Source: Alphaproteobacteria bacterium
GTDB taxonomy: Bacteria; Pseudomonadota; Alphaproteobacteria; Bin95
Assembly: GCA_022827685.1 (NCBI GenBank)
Contig: JAJEIH010000144.1
Coordinates: forward strand, 1 to 64,000
DNA: 64,000 nucleotides
Reading direction: 5' to 3'
In this document: positions 1 through 9,018 of the stretch, one piece after another
Position numbering within the stretch: the stretch's first letter is position 1
Layout: each line of letters opens with the position of its first letter
Notes under the pieces: generated by a model
The model's input: only the letters and a program-made list of their open reading frames with translations
The model's database searches: none
What the model was told of the DNA's origin: nothing
Position numbers and translations under genes: made by a program

Positions 1-652
1 TCGGAGACGGGCATGCCCGATCTGAACATGAAACTCCTGGGGACGTTCCGCTGCGTCACGGACCATCGTGCAACAGAGGCGGGGGCGACTACAGTACCCA
101 GTTCGGCTTCACGGAGACAGTCAACGCTCAAACCGCTTTCGTGCTGCATGCATGTACAGCCGGTCGCTCCAGCGGTAGAAATTCGCGGCTGGTGCTCTAA
201 CAGGGTCCGCCTGGTGCTCGGCCAGGTGAAGATCGATAACGAGTTCAACGAGTTCGCGGCGATGCAGAGGTTGCTGGAGATGCCAGCGCTCAAGGGCAAT
301 CAGGGCAGCCCGCATGGGGATGTGCGCCTGTATCTGGACGATTGCGCCCAGGCGGGCAACCTCCCGTCATGCCGGCATGTTGACGGCGATCACGGGCGCA
401 TCGAGACGCGCCGCGCCATGATCTGCCACGAGATTGCATGGCTGCGCGGGCGCCATGACTGGCCGCCATCGGCAAGATCGAGGCGAGACGCGAAACCGCA
501 AACAACACGGACCCGAAAACCTCGCCCTGCTGCGACGCCTCGCCCGCAACATCGCACGCCGGGAGCCCTCCAAAGATGCCATGCGCGGAAAACTCAAACG
601 CGCCGCCCGGAACGACGACTTCCTCCTCAACCTGATCCGGGCCGCTGCATGA
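1..652 (+). pseudogene. ISAs1-family transposase remnant
   Basis: Broken transposase of the DDE ISAs1 group. In one frame (about 202-318) the translation reads GQVKIDNEFNEFAAMQRLLE, which matches the family's GQxKxDxKSNEIxAIPxLL segment. The same frame continues at 391-465 with HGRIETRRAMICHEIAWL, the conserved HGRIETR block. The reading then shifts by one frame, and the C-terminal block NRKQHGPENLALLRRLARN...PSKDAMRGKLKRA...DDFLLNLI ends at the TGA at 650-652. Comparison with the family suggests roughly 90 residues are missing between the two frames, so the gene is frameshifted and internally deleted. The left end runs off the window. I saw no terminal inverted repeat. It is a dead element, probably part of the debris that built the left island. 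Confidence 0.72.
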
Positions 653-670
653 ACGGCCCCGAGGCAATTG

Positions 671-705
671 CCCTGTGGCCACGAGGATTCCCCGTGGCCA
701 CAGGG
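671..705. promoter_or_regulatory. perfect 13-bp inverted repeat upstream of the large lipoprotein gene
   Basis: CCCTGTGGCCACG at 671-683 is exactly repeated in inverse at 693-705 around a 9-nt loop. Each arm contains the palindrome TGGCCA. It lies between the transposase remnant and the lipoprotein gene at 788. No T-run follows on the plus strand, so it reads better as an operator or an element end than as an intrinsic terminator, but function is inferred only. Confidence 0.5.
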
Positions 706-745
706 TCCATGGGCATGCTATCGTCCCCGGTATATAAGCCGGTGT

Positions 746-769
746 CCGACTCGCCCGCGGGGGAGTCGG
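746..769. promoter_or_regulatory. short hairpin in the leader of the large lipoprotein gene
   Basis: CCGACTC (746-752) pairs with GAGTCGG (763-769), and the GC-rich interior extends the stem. It lies 18 nt before the proposed ATG at 788, and the area lacks a clear Shine-Dalgarno sequence. It could be a leader structure that affects translation or transcript stability. The role is inferred. Confidence 0.3.
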
Positions 770-787
770 CGATGACTCAGGCCTGCC

Positions 788-3700
788 ATGATATCCACGT
801 CTCGTGGTTCTCGCCGTTGTGCGCTGCCTCTCGTCCTCTCGGTCATGCTCGCGCTCGCGGCCTGTCAGCAAGCGGGCCCGATTCAGCGCTCGGACGGCTC
901 GGAGCACCCCGTGTCTCCCGGCGTTGCAGGTGCCATCGGCGAACGACGCGATACGGGACATGCAGGCTACCTCCCGGGGGAGAACGAAAGCGACGCCCCG
1001 CTGTCATCCCGCGGCTTCGGCATGCCGGCGTCGGGTATCCCGTTCGGAGACCGCATGGCAGGGTCATTCGGCGCCGGTCCGGTCTCCACGCTCGGACCGC
1101 TGGAACTCCACCACCCTCACGGCAGCAGTGCGACCGGCGCGGTCGGACTTTTCGACATTTCCGACCCTGGTGGCGGCGAACCGCGTGAACACGCGCTCGT
1201 CACACCCTCTCCCGTAACCTCCGCCGCCATCTCGCCTCACAGTCGCCTGATCGGCCACTCCTTCGACAACCCCATCGCCGCCGATCTCCTCGACCACTGG
1301 GGACACCGTCGCGTCCAGGGCCTCGTGGAGGGCTTCTCCCTGGGCACCGCCGGCCCGGATGCCGAGGTGGCCGGTATGCAGGGACTGTCACCCCGGGACC
1401 TGACGGGCGCGGGAGGGCTGCTGGCCGGCGAGCTTGAGGACGGCGACGAGGTCCGGCTCCTGGGCTCGCGCCACGGCGTCACCTACGGCCGGTGGACGGG
1501 CGGTCCGGCTGACACCCTTTCGATCGAGTTCGACCTTTCGCGAGCGGGACCGGTGATGCGGGACGACCCGGCGTTCCTCGCCATGCTGGAGCGTGCCGGC
1601 AAGGCATGGAGTCATCGAATCGCGGATACCCTCGCTACATGGGAGCGGGCGCCCGGAGACATAAAGGGCTGGCTGTGGAACAACGCCACACTCGAGTCCC
1701 GGGTGTTGGTCGGGACCGATGGTGAGACGAGCGCCGGATTCGAGATCGATGTCAAGGATAGCGACCTTTCCGGGGACGCGGCCGGCCGGGGAGGCGGATC
1801 CTGGAGCAGGCGTTTCGGACACGTCCAGATGGACAGGGATTACCTGGAGAGGGCCGGGGAGCGCTCCCTGATGGGGGTGCTCGCCCACGAGATCGGGCAC
1901 GTGCTCGGCGCCTGGACGACGGGTGACAGCCCCCCGGAGCACATCGAATCCCTCATCGACCGGACGGCGGGAACCTGGTCCGGACCGAACGTGGTCGCTC
2001 TGCACGGCGGTCCGGCGCCGTTCCAGAATGCTGCCGACCCGCACACCTGGGTCGACGGCGAGCGCAGTCCGTACGCCTCGCAGTTCGACTTCAACCACAG
2101 CGGCGTGTGCAGGTCGCTCCTGGCCTACTGCCGGCACCGGGACCCGCGGCCGTCCATTCTGCCGCATGCCATCGACTTCGCGTTCCTCTCGGACATCGGG
2201 GTGACGGTGACGGAGGAGACCGCCCGGCCGGAGACGTACGGCCTTGTCGGGTGGACCGACCACGCCGGGTTTTCGCTCTCCGTGTCTCGCCACCTCGAGT
2301 TCCACCTGCCGAACCGGGACGTGCGGAACAACCGAGGCGCCTGGTTTGCGGGCGCGCTCGACGTCACCGACCGGCTGCGGGTGGAGGTCGGCACGTTCGG
2401 GACGCACAGCGTCGGAGACCTTCTGCAGTCCTTCCCGGCCACGGACCTGCGGGGAACCGTCCGGTATGCGGGCGGGCTGCTGGGCGCGGCGCTCGACCTG
2501 ACGGGGCTCCCGCCGGTGACCGGGAGCAGCAGTCTCGCGGTGAACCTGGGCACCCTGGACGGCACCGCGAGCTTCACCTCGCTCGCGGTCCACGCTGACG
2601 GCGTGTCCGAGCCCTTTGCCGGCGGAGCGCTCCACTACGCCTTCGCACTCGACAGCAACGCGATTGTCGGCACAGAGGCTAATTCGATTCTGCTGGCGGA
2701 CTTCTACGGGCTACGGCACCAGGACGCCGCGGGCACACTCCACGACCCGGATGTCGGACTGCTCGCGAGCTTCGGCGCCACCCACGACGACCGGCCGGCG
2801 CGCGAGGACGTGGTCGCCTCCGCCGACCACCTGTCGGGCCTCGCCTGGCGAAGCGGCTCGGTGGTCGCGGCCGAGAACGGGTGGGCCGAATACCGGTGCG
2901 GCGCCGATTGCCAGGGGCGCGACGTGGTATCGGGCCTGTGGGGCGAGTGGACGCCGGAGACTCGCGCGAGCGTGCTCGCGGCCACGGCCGGATGGAGCCG
3001 CAAAGGCACCGCACGACCTCATGCGGACCACGACTATGTGCGAATCGCGCGCCAGACGGCGCCCTCCGCGGACGGAGGCGCCGATGCGGCCGAGGGCTAT
3101 ACCGGGACGCTGGAGCACGGTGCATTCGGCACCGGATTCGAGACCTACACGGACCCGCGGGCGGATCTCGGCGCGGATGTCGAGGAGGTATGGACCGGCA
3201 TCCAGGGTGAGGCGTCGGGCGGCGTCCCCACCGGGTCGGCGCGGTGGTCCGGCCTCATGCTGGGGTACCGGCAAGGCCACGCGGCCGGTGAAGATCCGTT
3301 CGTCGAGGGACAAGCGAGCCTCGAGCTCTCGCTGCCCGAGAGCGTGCTGGACGTGGCGTTCTCCGGCGTTGCGAGCCTTGACGGCGAGCATCACCTCGAC
3401 GACTTCGGCTTCGAGAACATCTTGATGCAGGACGACGGAACGTTCGCGGGCGGCGGCCGCACCGGAGCCCTGAGAGGTGCGCTCTTCGGTCCCGCCCATG
3501 AGGAGGCCGCGGGCGCGTTCCACCACAATGCGGCGCGGGTCACCGGCAGCTTCGGCGCCACGCGTCTCCCGGATCCGGCGCTGGTGGGGGAGGACGCCTT
3601 TGCCGGGACCGGGCTGCCCATCGTCGACCTGGATGACACCTGGCATGTCGGCGCCGACGTCGCCCCGGAGGCCGACGCGCTCACCCTGGGGCGCGAGCGC

Positions 3701-4999
3701 AACGGGGTCGCCGTCTCGTCCGGAGAGGTGCAGGACGGGGAGAGCGCGGAGCGGGTGGTCGAGTACCTGACACAGCTGATCGATGACCGTTCCGGAAGCA
3801 GAACCGCGGGCCTCCCGACCCTGTCGGCACCGCCGATCGTCCGTCTGGCGGAAGGCACGAGCGACGCGTTCGCCGCGTATGTGGAGCACACCATCCAGCT
3901 CATCAACGCGGCTCTTCCCGTCGAGAAGCGCATCATATTGAGTCCCGAGCCGGCACCGCCCTTGGCCGCGCTCGCGGACGTTCCCGAAGGCCAGATATTC
4001 ATCGACTTCGCACCGTCGAAAGACGACTGGGTGCTTGGAGGCCGTTACAGATATACTGGGGCGGGTCACGCTGTCGAAATCGATCCGACGGCCGAGTACG
4101 ACACCGCCGCGCGGCGATGGGAGTTCGTCGGCATGCGGGCGGGGCGGATATGGTTCGACCGGGAAGTCCTCGAGACCAATCTGAACACAGTGTGGATACG
4201 GGACTGGGACACGGGCGAGTGGCGGACCGAGCAGCGGGAGTCCCGACCCGACGAGAGCGATTCGGTGCAGCACTACTACCCGGACCAGTACGTGCCAAGG
4301 ATGACCATGTCCGCACTTCTTCGCGCGCTCGGATTTTTGCGCCGCGTCGATTCCGCCGATTTCCCGGACTCGTACCTGAATGACGGGACTCGCCCACGGA
4401 TCAGGCACCTCCCGGTCATCGACGGCGAAGCCCTGTTCGCCGCGTACGACAGGCTCGCCCCGGGCACCCTGGCGGAGGACCTGTCGGCCGAGAGCCTGGG
4501 TCCGTGGGACGACACGTCGTTCCACCTTCGGGGGGATCTGGACTTTACGGGCGGAGAGGCCGCATTCGGCGTCGCGTTCCGCAACGGTCTCGCGCGACCC
4601 TGGGCCGTGGGTACCGCCCCGCTGTCGGAGCTCGGGAACAACTCCGCCCTGTTCGGTACGGCGAGCTGGAACGGTGCTTTGCTCGGCGTCACGCCGGCGG
4701 CAGAGACCGTCGTTGGGCAGGCGCGCCTCACCGTCGAGCTCCGGACCCTGGACGCCGACCTCGCTTTCAGCGACCTGGAGCATTGGGGGGTGGAGCAGGC
4801 GCCGGGCGCGGCCGGAACCGGTGCGAGGTGGGGCGATGGCGGCCTTGAATACTCGATCGAGATCCGCGGGAACGCCTTCCATCGCGCTGACGGAGACGAT
4901 GGCGAGATCGTCGGCGCGTTTTTCGGCGCCGCGCACGAGGCGATGGGCGGCGTACTCGAACGAAGCGATCTTGCTGCCGGCTTCGGCGGGGTGCGGTAG
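788..4999 (+). CDS. lipoprotein with HExxH metalloprotease motif and three TbpB-like beta-barrel domains
   Basis: 1,403 residues. The N-terminus has basic residues, a hydrophobic stretch and the lipobox LAAC with Cys26, so a lipid-anchored, exported protein is expected. A zinc-protease signature HEIGHVLG lies at residues 367-374, inside a region that contains further His residues (PPEH, SILPHAIDF); the third ligand is uncertain. After it come three copies of the small barrel seen in transferrin-binding protein B-like lipoproteins. They are at about residues 535-670, 815-925 and 1285-1403, and each ends with a G-x-(L/F)-(F/Y)-G-x-x-H-type strand pair (ADFYGLRHQDAAG, GALFGPAHEEAAG, GAFFGAAHEAMGG) and a closing SFGA or AGFGG. 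A further stretch (about 1000-1280) is unassigned. In known relatives such barrels are displayed on the cell surface by Slam translocators; no Slam gene is in this window. The start at 788 is chosen for the signal sequence, although the ribosome site is weak. The combination of protease and barrels is unusual; the enzymatic activity is inferred. Confidence 0.82.
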   Translation: MISTSRGSRRCALPLVLSVMLALAACQQAGPIQRSDGSEHPVSPGVAGAIGERRDTGHAGYLPGENESDAPLSSRGFGMPASGIPFGDRMAGSFGAGPVSTLGPLELHHPHGSSATGAVGLFDISDPGGGEPREHALVTPSPVTSAAISPHSRLIGHSFDNPIAADLLDHWGHRRVQGLVEGFSLGTAGPDAEVAGMQGLSPRDLTGAGGLLAGELEDGDEVRLLGSRHGVTYGRWTGGPADTLSIEFDLSRAGPVMRDDPAFLAMLERAGKAWSHRIADTLATWERAPGDIKGWLWNNATLESRVLVGTDGETSAGFEIDVKDSDLSGDAAGRGGGSWSRRFGHVQMDRDYLERAGERSLMGVLAHEIGHVLGAWTTGDSPPEHIESLIDRTAGTWSGPNVVALHGGPAPFQNAADPHTWVDGERSPYASQFDFNHSGVCRSLLAYCRHRDPRPSILPHAIDFAFLSDIGVTVTEETARPETYGLVGWTDHAGFSLSVSRHLEFHLPNRDVRNNRGAWFAGALDVTDRLRVEVGTFGTHSVGDLLQSFPATDLRGTVRYAGGLLGAALDLTGLPPVTGSSSLAVNLGTLDGTASFTSLAVHADGVSEPFAGGALHYAFALDSNAIVGTEANSILLADFYGLRHQDAAGTLHDPDVGLLASFGATHDDRPAREDVVASADHLSGLAWRSGSVVAAENGWAEYRCGADCQGRDVVSGLWGEWTPETRASVLAATAGWSRKGTARPHADHDYVRIARQTAPSADGGADAAEGYTGTLEHGAFGTGFETYTDPRADLGADVEEVWTGIQGEASGGVPTGSARWSGLMLGYRQGHAAGEDPFVEGQASLELSLPESVLDVAFSGVASLDGEHHLDDFGFENILMQDDGTFAGGGRTGALRGALFGPAHEEAAGAFHHNAARVTGSFGATRLPDPALVGEDAFAGTGLPIVDLDDTWHVGADVAPEADALTLGRERNGVAVSSGEVQDGESAERVVEYLTQLIDDRSGSRTAGLPTLSAPPIVRLAEGTSDAFAAYVEHTIQLINAALPVEKRIILSPEPAPPLAALADVPEGQIFIDFAPSKDDWVLGGRYRYTGAGHAVEIDPTAEYDTAARRWEFVGMRAGRIWFDREVLETNLNTVWIRDWDTGEWRTEQRESRPDESDSVQHYYPDQYVPRMTMSALLRALGFLRRVDSADFPDSYLNDGTRPRIRHLPVIDGEALFAAYDRLAPGTLAEDLSAESLGPWDDTSFHLRGDLDFTGGEAAFGVAFRNGLARPWAVGTAPLSELGNNSALFGTASWNGALLGVTPAAETVVGQARLTVELRTLDADLAFSDLEHWGVEQAPGAAGTGARWGDGGLEYSIEIRGNAFHRADGDDGEIVGAFFGAAHEAMGGVLERSDLAAGFGGVR

Positions 5000-5247
5000 T
5001 ACCGCGCAATCGGCATGCCGACCAAGCGCAACGCTGTCTCGTACCACGGCATGCGGTCGAGCCCCGGAGGCCCGCCGTCCCGCCACGGTACGCTACCCGT
5101 ATGGCGGGCCACCGGCCAGGCGCGCACCCCGATACGATCGTCGGCGGGCGAGGCGGCGAGCGAGCAGGGGCAACGCCCGAGCAATCGGTCGGATTGCCGA
5201 ATGAACCCGGCCCACATTCCCCCAACCCGAACCGGAGAACAGGACAC

Positions 5248-6246
5248 GTGAACATCATCCGCACTCTCGGCTGTGGCGCTCTTGCGCTGACGATAACCGC
5301 TTGCGGCGGGACCGCCGTGGACCGGTACATGCCGTCGGACGACGAGTTGGCGCGGTTCGAGCGGGTCACGAACTTCGACGGGCGGGTGCTGGAGATCGAC
5401 CTGCCCAGAGGCGACGGGACGCGGGACCGGTTCGATTCGGTTCGCGACGAATGGTCTTCCTGGAGCTATGTTCCGCCGCTCCGCAATCATGCGGGACGGC
5501 GCTGGACACTCGGGAAGACGACCGCCACACACGTCTCACTGGTCTATGCCGTGGTAAGCTGGAACGACGACAACCCCACCGACTACCTGGCCGCGGGCTG
5601 GTGGCTCCAGTTTCCCGGTCCGTACTCGTTCCGTCGGCGCCTTTCGCTGCTGGACGCGGAGGGGGATGCGTTCGTGGACGGCCCGGAACTCGACGTGTTC
5701 TCGCACCCGCCCCGGCTTCCGGTCGCCGGAAACGCCACCTATGTCGGAGGCGCGGGGGGGTTCTATCGGTACCGGGACGGCGGGACGGAATCCGGCACAT
5801 CCGCGCATGTCGAGGAGTTCAGCGGGATCATGACCATGACCGCGGACTTCTCGGCCGGTACGCTGCAGGGCTGCCTGGGCTGCCTCGGAGACCTCGTGGC
5901 GGAGCGCGAGCACCTGTATCTGGTTCTGGGACGCCCGCAGGGGGAGCCGGTGGTGCCGCCGACGGACTACGAGCTGCACTTCGGGGTCACCGACATCAAC
6001 CCTAACGGAACATTCGTGGGCGCCGACGTGAAGGTAATGCATCCCGAGCGGACGGTGACAGAGTCGAGCGGGTACTGGGACGGCCGCCTGTCCAACCGGC
6101 CGGACCCTAACGGCAACCCCAGGCTGGTGGCGGGATCGTCCGATGTGACGTTCGTCGAGGACGACGCGAGCGAGGGTCAGTTCCGGAGCCTGTTCACGGT
6201 CGTCGGCGAGTCGCTCACTCCACCCGTACCGAACCTGAACCAGTGA
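5248..6246 (+). CDS. TbpB-like barrel surface lipoprotein, copy 1
   Basis: 332 residues from a GTG start at 5248, chosen because GGAG lies just upstream and because this start gives a clean lipoprotein signal with lipobox TACGG. The N-terminal half has the block DYLAAGWWL and GPELD. The C-terminal half is a TbpB-like barrel: ATYVGGAGGFYRY, an EFSG strand, ADFSAGTLQGCLGCLG with a CxxC pair, then SNRPDPNGNPRLVAGSS and FVEDDASEGQF. The same blocks recur in the gene at 7637-8662, so the two are paralogues in opposite orientation. Likely outer-membrane and possibly surface exposed; the ligand is unknown. Transcription probably follows the protease-barrel gene at 788, with a 248-nt gap. Confidence 0.8.
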   Translation: MNIIRTLGCGALALTITACGGTAVDRYMPSDDELARFERVTNFDGRVLEIDLPRGDGTRDRFDSVRDEWSSWSYVPPLRNHAGRRWTLGKTTATHVSLVYAVVSWNDDNPTDYLAAGWWLQFPGPYSFRRRLSLLDAEGDAFVDGPELDVFSHPPRLPVAGNATYVGGAGGFYRYRDGGTESGTSAHVEEFSGIMTMTADFSAGTLQGCLGCLGDLVAEREHLYLVLGRPQGEPVVPPTDYELHFGVTDINPNGTFVGADVKVMHPERTVTESSGYWDGRLSNRPDPNGNPRLVAGSSDVTFVEDDASEGQFRSLFTVVGESLTPPVPNLNQ

Positions 6247-6257
6247 ACCGCCGGAAG

Positions 6258-6476
6258 TCAGCCGCGTCGGTGCATGCCAGCCAGCGCCGACGCCATCACC
6301 GCAATGGGGCCAACGACCGCCCCGTTCTCCTGTTCGACAACCGCCTGGTCGCTCTTGCGTCAGGGCCGGCAGCGCCTGAACTCGACGCCAGCGTCGCGAC
6401 AATAGTCCCGAACCGTCTTGTTCATGAACACGCTGTCGTTGTCGGTGTCGAACCCCGGCAAATCCAATAGGTGAAG
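6258..6476 (-). pseudogene. rve-type DDE transposase C-terminal fragment
   Basis: Reading leftward on the minus strand gives DTDNDSVFMNKTVRDYC, GVEFRRCRP, then an in-frame TGA (6360-6362) where the family has a Tyr, then RKSDQAVVEQENGAVVGPI. These are the second catalytic Asp region (DNDSVF) and the catalytic Glu region (VEQENG) of an integrase-core transposase. The 5' two thirds are absent and the 3' end stops at 6258. It is a dead insertion-sequence fragment with one nonsense codon in otherwise readable sequence. Confidence 0.72.
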
Positions 6477-6617
6477 ATTAATTGCGGAAATCTCCAGAAG
6501 CCACCAACACTGTATATTGTGCCTGTTGCATCGGGTAACGGGGCACTCGGCGAGTGCCGTTTCTCTTCCGGCTCTGCCCCATCGATCGACTGATCGAACT
6601 GGGGAGGAAGGGTCTCG

Positions 6618-6745
6618 ATGACGAGGATCGGCAGAACCGACATCAAGGATATTCTTTGCCACCGTCACGGTCTCCGTCTGCCGCGTGCGCGGATTGCGGC
6701 GGCAGTGAGCTCCAGGCACCGGCGCCGGGCCGGGTCCCTGACAGA
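6618..6745 (+). pseudogene. IS21-type IstA N-terminal fragment, copy 1
   Basis: From ATG 6618 the translation begins MTRIGRTDIKDILCHRHGLR and then LPRARIAAAV, resembling the N-terminal helix-turn-helix of IS21 IstA transposases. The similarity is lost after about 30-40 residues and no IstB is present. The 30 or so bases from the start codon resemble those at 9019 (MKRTGMTNIKDI), so two copies of the same element end are present. The small hairpin GGCACTC/GAGTGCC at 6542-6558 lies just upstream. Apart from these pieces I see nothing coding in 6477-7023. Confidence 0.5.
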
Positions 6746-7023
6746 CGAAGAATCCAGGGGCCGTTTCCCTGCTTCCCTGCGCCATGTGGTGCCGGACAAT
6801 TTCGCACGCAGGAGCATCGAGCGGCAATATGCTTTGCTATAGGCGAGTTCCAGCCAGCCACCCTTCACCTCCTCCCGGAGAAGACCAGTGACCCTTTCCC
6901 TCCGGCAGCCGGCAGGCGCGACAATTAACACAAGACGAACCCATCCTTGCGGCCGCTATTGTACGCTGTTCGTGCAGTTATTCTGCCTGTGAACCCAAAA
7001 GACAGGGAAGGGAGTTTTCCTGA

Positions 7024-7281
7024 ATGTTAGACGAATCTGCCCTGACCAAGGGTCAGTTGCGAAAGCTCAACGCACTCCGCAACTCCGTTGGCCCGTCCAT
7101 CGCTGACGAGGCGTTCGCCAAATGGCTCGATCAGGAGCGCGAGATGCAGGAAATCGACGAAAATGCCGAGACGATTTCCGATGCGTTGTGGAGCCTGGTC
7201 CAGGACGGGAAGCTTTCGATCCGGCGGGGCGGCTATATCGTCCGCCGGGGTCGTGGCCGCGTGATTGTGGAAGCCGGATAG
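7024..7281 (+). CDS. small hypothetical protein
   Basis: 85 residues, preceded by GGGAAGGGAG about 9 nt before the ATG, so translation is likely. The protein is charged, mostly helical by eye, with the segment SIADEAFAKWLDQEREMQEIDENAETI followed by a basic C-terminus SIRRGGYIVRRGRGRVIVEAG. No signal peptide or membrane segment. I do not recognise a family. The composition and isolation among insertion-sequence debris suggest an accessory gene; a nucleic-acid-binding role is possible from the basic tail but is only a guess. Confidence 0.6.
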   Translation: MLDESALTKGQLRKLNALRNSVGPSIADEAFAKWLDQEREMQEIDENAETISDALWSLVQDGKLSIRRGGYIVRRGRGRVIVEAG

Positions 7282-7295
7282 GTTATATTCGGTGG

Positions 7296-7424
7296 TTACA
7301 GCCTCGCGATAGTACTGTCGCCGCCATCCGGGTCCGTGGCGCAGGCAACTAGGCGGTCGGCGGCATTCTGGAAGTAGAGTTCGAGTTTGGTGCGAAGCCG
7401 GCCGAACTTGGCCCATACCGGGAC
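7296..7424 (-). other. possible 3' fragment of a lost gene
   Basis: The 355-base stretch 7282-7636 has no complete gene. On the minus strand a short open frame (about 43 codons, ending TAA at 7296-7298) reads AKFGRLRTKLELYFQNAADR and then LVACATDPDGGDSTIARL, which looks coding in composition but begins after an in-frame stop. It may be the tail of a decayed gene. No family recognised. Confidence 0.25.
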
Positions 7425-7636
7425 ATGCCTCTATTGGAGCGACCTTGTTGGGCTGGAGTTGAAGGCGTCGTTTGGCGTTTCGTCACCGAGGGCGCGGCGC
7501 TCGACCTCGTGCTCGGCATTGGAGCCACGCGCATCGAGCCCGTCATTGACGACGCAAAACCTGGGCACGCAGCAATACCAGGAAACCGGCCGAGCTTGGT
7601 TATAGCGGATGCGACTTCGGCCAATACCCCGCCTGC

Positions 7637-8662
7637 CTAGCGCTCGGGCGGCGTGAGCGTAGTGGGTGTCAGCGCATCGAAGATGCCGGTAAAGCGCCCA
7701 TGCGAGCCGTCGTCTTCAGCGAACAGCACATCGGTCGAGCCGACCACTCGCCGAGGATTGCCATCCCCATCGGGCACATTCGAGAACTGTCCCTGCCAGG
7801 TTCCGGCGCTCTTCACGACGGCGCGCTCGGAATGCGCCACGGTAACGGCGGTATCCTCGAAGGCGCCGTTTGCCCCAATCGAGGCTTCGAAGCGCACATT
7901 GTAGTCGGCGGGCAACGCCGTGGGATCGTCCACCCCCCACGGCACGGCGGGAGAGAGATGACGACCGGGCGCGGTTTCGATCGGCCCCAGACACCCGAGG
8001 CACCCGATGAGGCGGTTCCCGTCGAAGTCGGCGATCAACGCGACTGGTCCTGAAAACTCCGTGATCTCGGTGGACTCGGCCAACTCGCCCCACGCCCGTC
8101 CGTAGTTATACGTATATAGACCGCCCATCCCGCCGACATAGGTGGCCGTGCCTGCGAGAGGGAGGTCGGGCGGGTTGGCCGGATCGAGCTCCGGGCCATC
8201 GAGAAAGACCCCGCGGGTGGCGACCTCGAACGCCCGAATGGGGACATCCGGCGGGTAGATCAACCACCATCCCGCCGCGAGGTAATCGGTGGGGTCGGCG
8301 TCGTTCCAATCGACGAGGGCGTAGAGGAAAACCCGGCCGTCATAGTGGTTGTCGGCCAGTATCCATTCGCGGCCGGAATGATCGGGCTGGACGGGGCGGG
8401 GGAGGAACAGAGCCGACGTCCATTCGATGTCCCGGACGGTATTGAGGGTGCGGGTCCGGCCGTCAGGGGTCGGTACATCGATGCTGAGCACGCCGTCCGC
8501 CGTGAAGGAAGTCGCTGTCCGAAACGGCTGCGGCTGGGGAGTGAGCTCGGGAATCTGGACCGGCGGCAGCGGCCCAGCTTCATCGCCATCCCTACCCGTA
8601 CAGCCACTGAATGTAAGCGCCGCCCCTGCCACGGCGACGACAAGCACTCGACGGAATTTCAT
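7637..8662 (-). CDS. TbpB-like barrel surface lipoprotein, copy 2
   Basis: 341 residues from ATG 8662; a TTG nine bases earlier is an alternative. The signal peptide ends in lipobox FSGC at Cys21. It shares the blocks WNDADPTDYLAAGWWL, GPELD, ATYVGGMGGLYTY, EFSG, GCLGCLG and the end motif SNVPDGDGNPRRVVGSTDV/FAEDDGSHGRF with the gene at 5248, so they are paralogues that have diverged substantially. A TbpB-like barrel is therefore expected at about residues 170-341, preceded by a domain specific to this pair. Outer-membrane location is inferred from the lipobox and the fold. Monocistronic, divergent from the insertion-sequence remnants at 8857-9060 and convergent with the gene at 7024. Confidence 0.78.
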   Translation of the reverse strand: MKFRRVLVVAVAGAALTFSGCTGRDGDEAGPLPPVQIPELTPQPQPFRTATSFTADGVLSIDVPTPDGRTRTLNTVRDIEWTSALFLPRPVQPDHSGREWILADNHYDGRVFLYALVDWNDADPTDYLAAGWWLIYPPDVPIRAFEVATRGVFLDGPELDPANPPDLPLAGTATYVGGMGGLYTYNYGRAWGELAESTEITEFSGPVALIADFDGNRLIGCLGCLGPIETAPGRHLSPAVPWGVDDPTALPADYNVRFEASIGANGAFEDTAVTVAHSERAVVKSAGTWQGQFSNVPDGDGNPRRVVGSTDVLFAEDDGSHGRFTGIFDALTPTTLTPPER

Positions 8663-8856
8663 CAGGTCCAACCCCTTCCCCCCAAAATGGATGTTCGGAT
8701 TTTACAACACTTTGCAGCGATTCCCTCCGGCAAGCATCCCTGAATACACGCCCTCGGCCTGAAGGGCATGCCGACGCCTGGCGCTACATGGTCGCAAACG
8801 GGCGAGCCGTCTAACTCGACCGCAAGGACAGGCTCGCCCTCTGCGGATTCCGACGT

Positions 8857-8887
8857 ATTTGACCGTCGTTCTGGCGACATTTGACCG
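8857..8887. repeat. paired ATTTGACCG repeats, likely IS21-type element end
   Basis: ATTTGACCG occurs at 8857-8865 and 8879-8887, 22 bp apart. IS21 elements carry multiple short repeats at their ends, and an IstA-like start lies 130 bp downstream at 9019, so this is probably a remnant left end. I see no functional gene elsewhere in 8663-9354. Confidence 0.4.
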
Positions 8888-9018
8888 CTCTGTTGCCGGC
8901 GCTGTTTCTGACCTGACCGGTTATCGCTGTTTGGCAGCCATGCGGCCGTGTGCGGCGCCGGTTCTCTCTTGGCCCTTTTTCTCTGATCGCTTGGGCGGAT
9001 CGAGGAGGCAGGGGGTCG

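Noticed and set aside
290-961. long open frame on the minus strand over the transposase remnant and lipoprotein start
   Set aside because: High GC gives long spurious frames; the text is Arg/Pro-rich with no motif, and the plus strand has clear transposase and lipoprotein similarity.
2711-5086. 791-codon open frame on the minus strand opposite the metalloprotease-barrel lipoprotein
   Set aside because: No domain or start context; it is the antisense of a well-supported gene.
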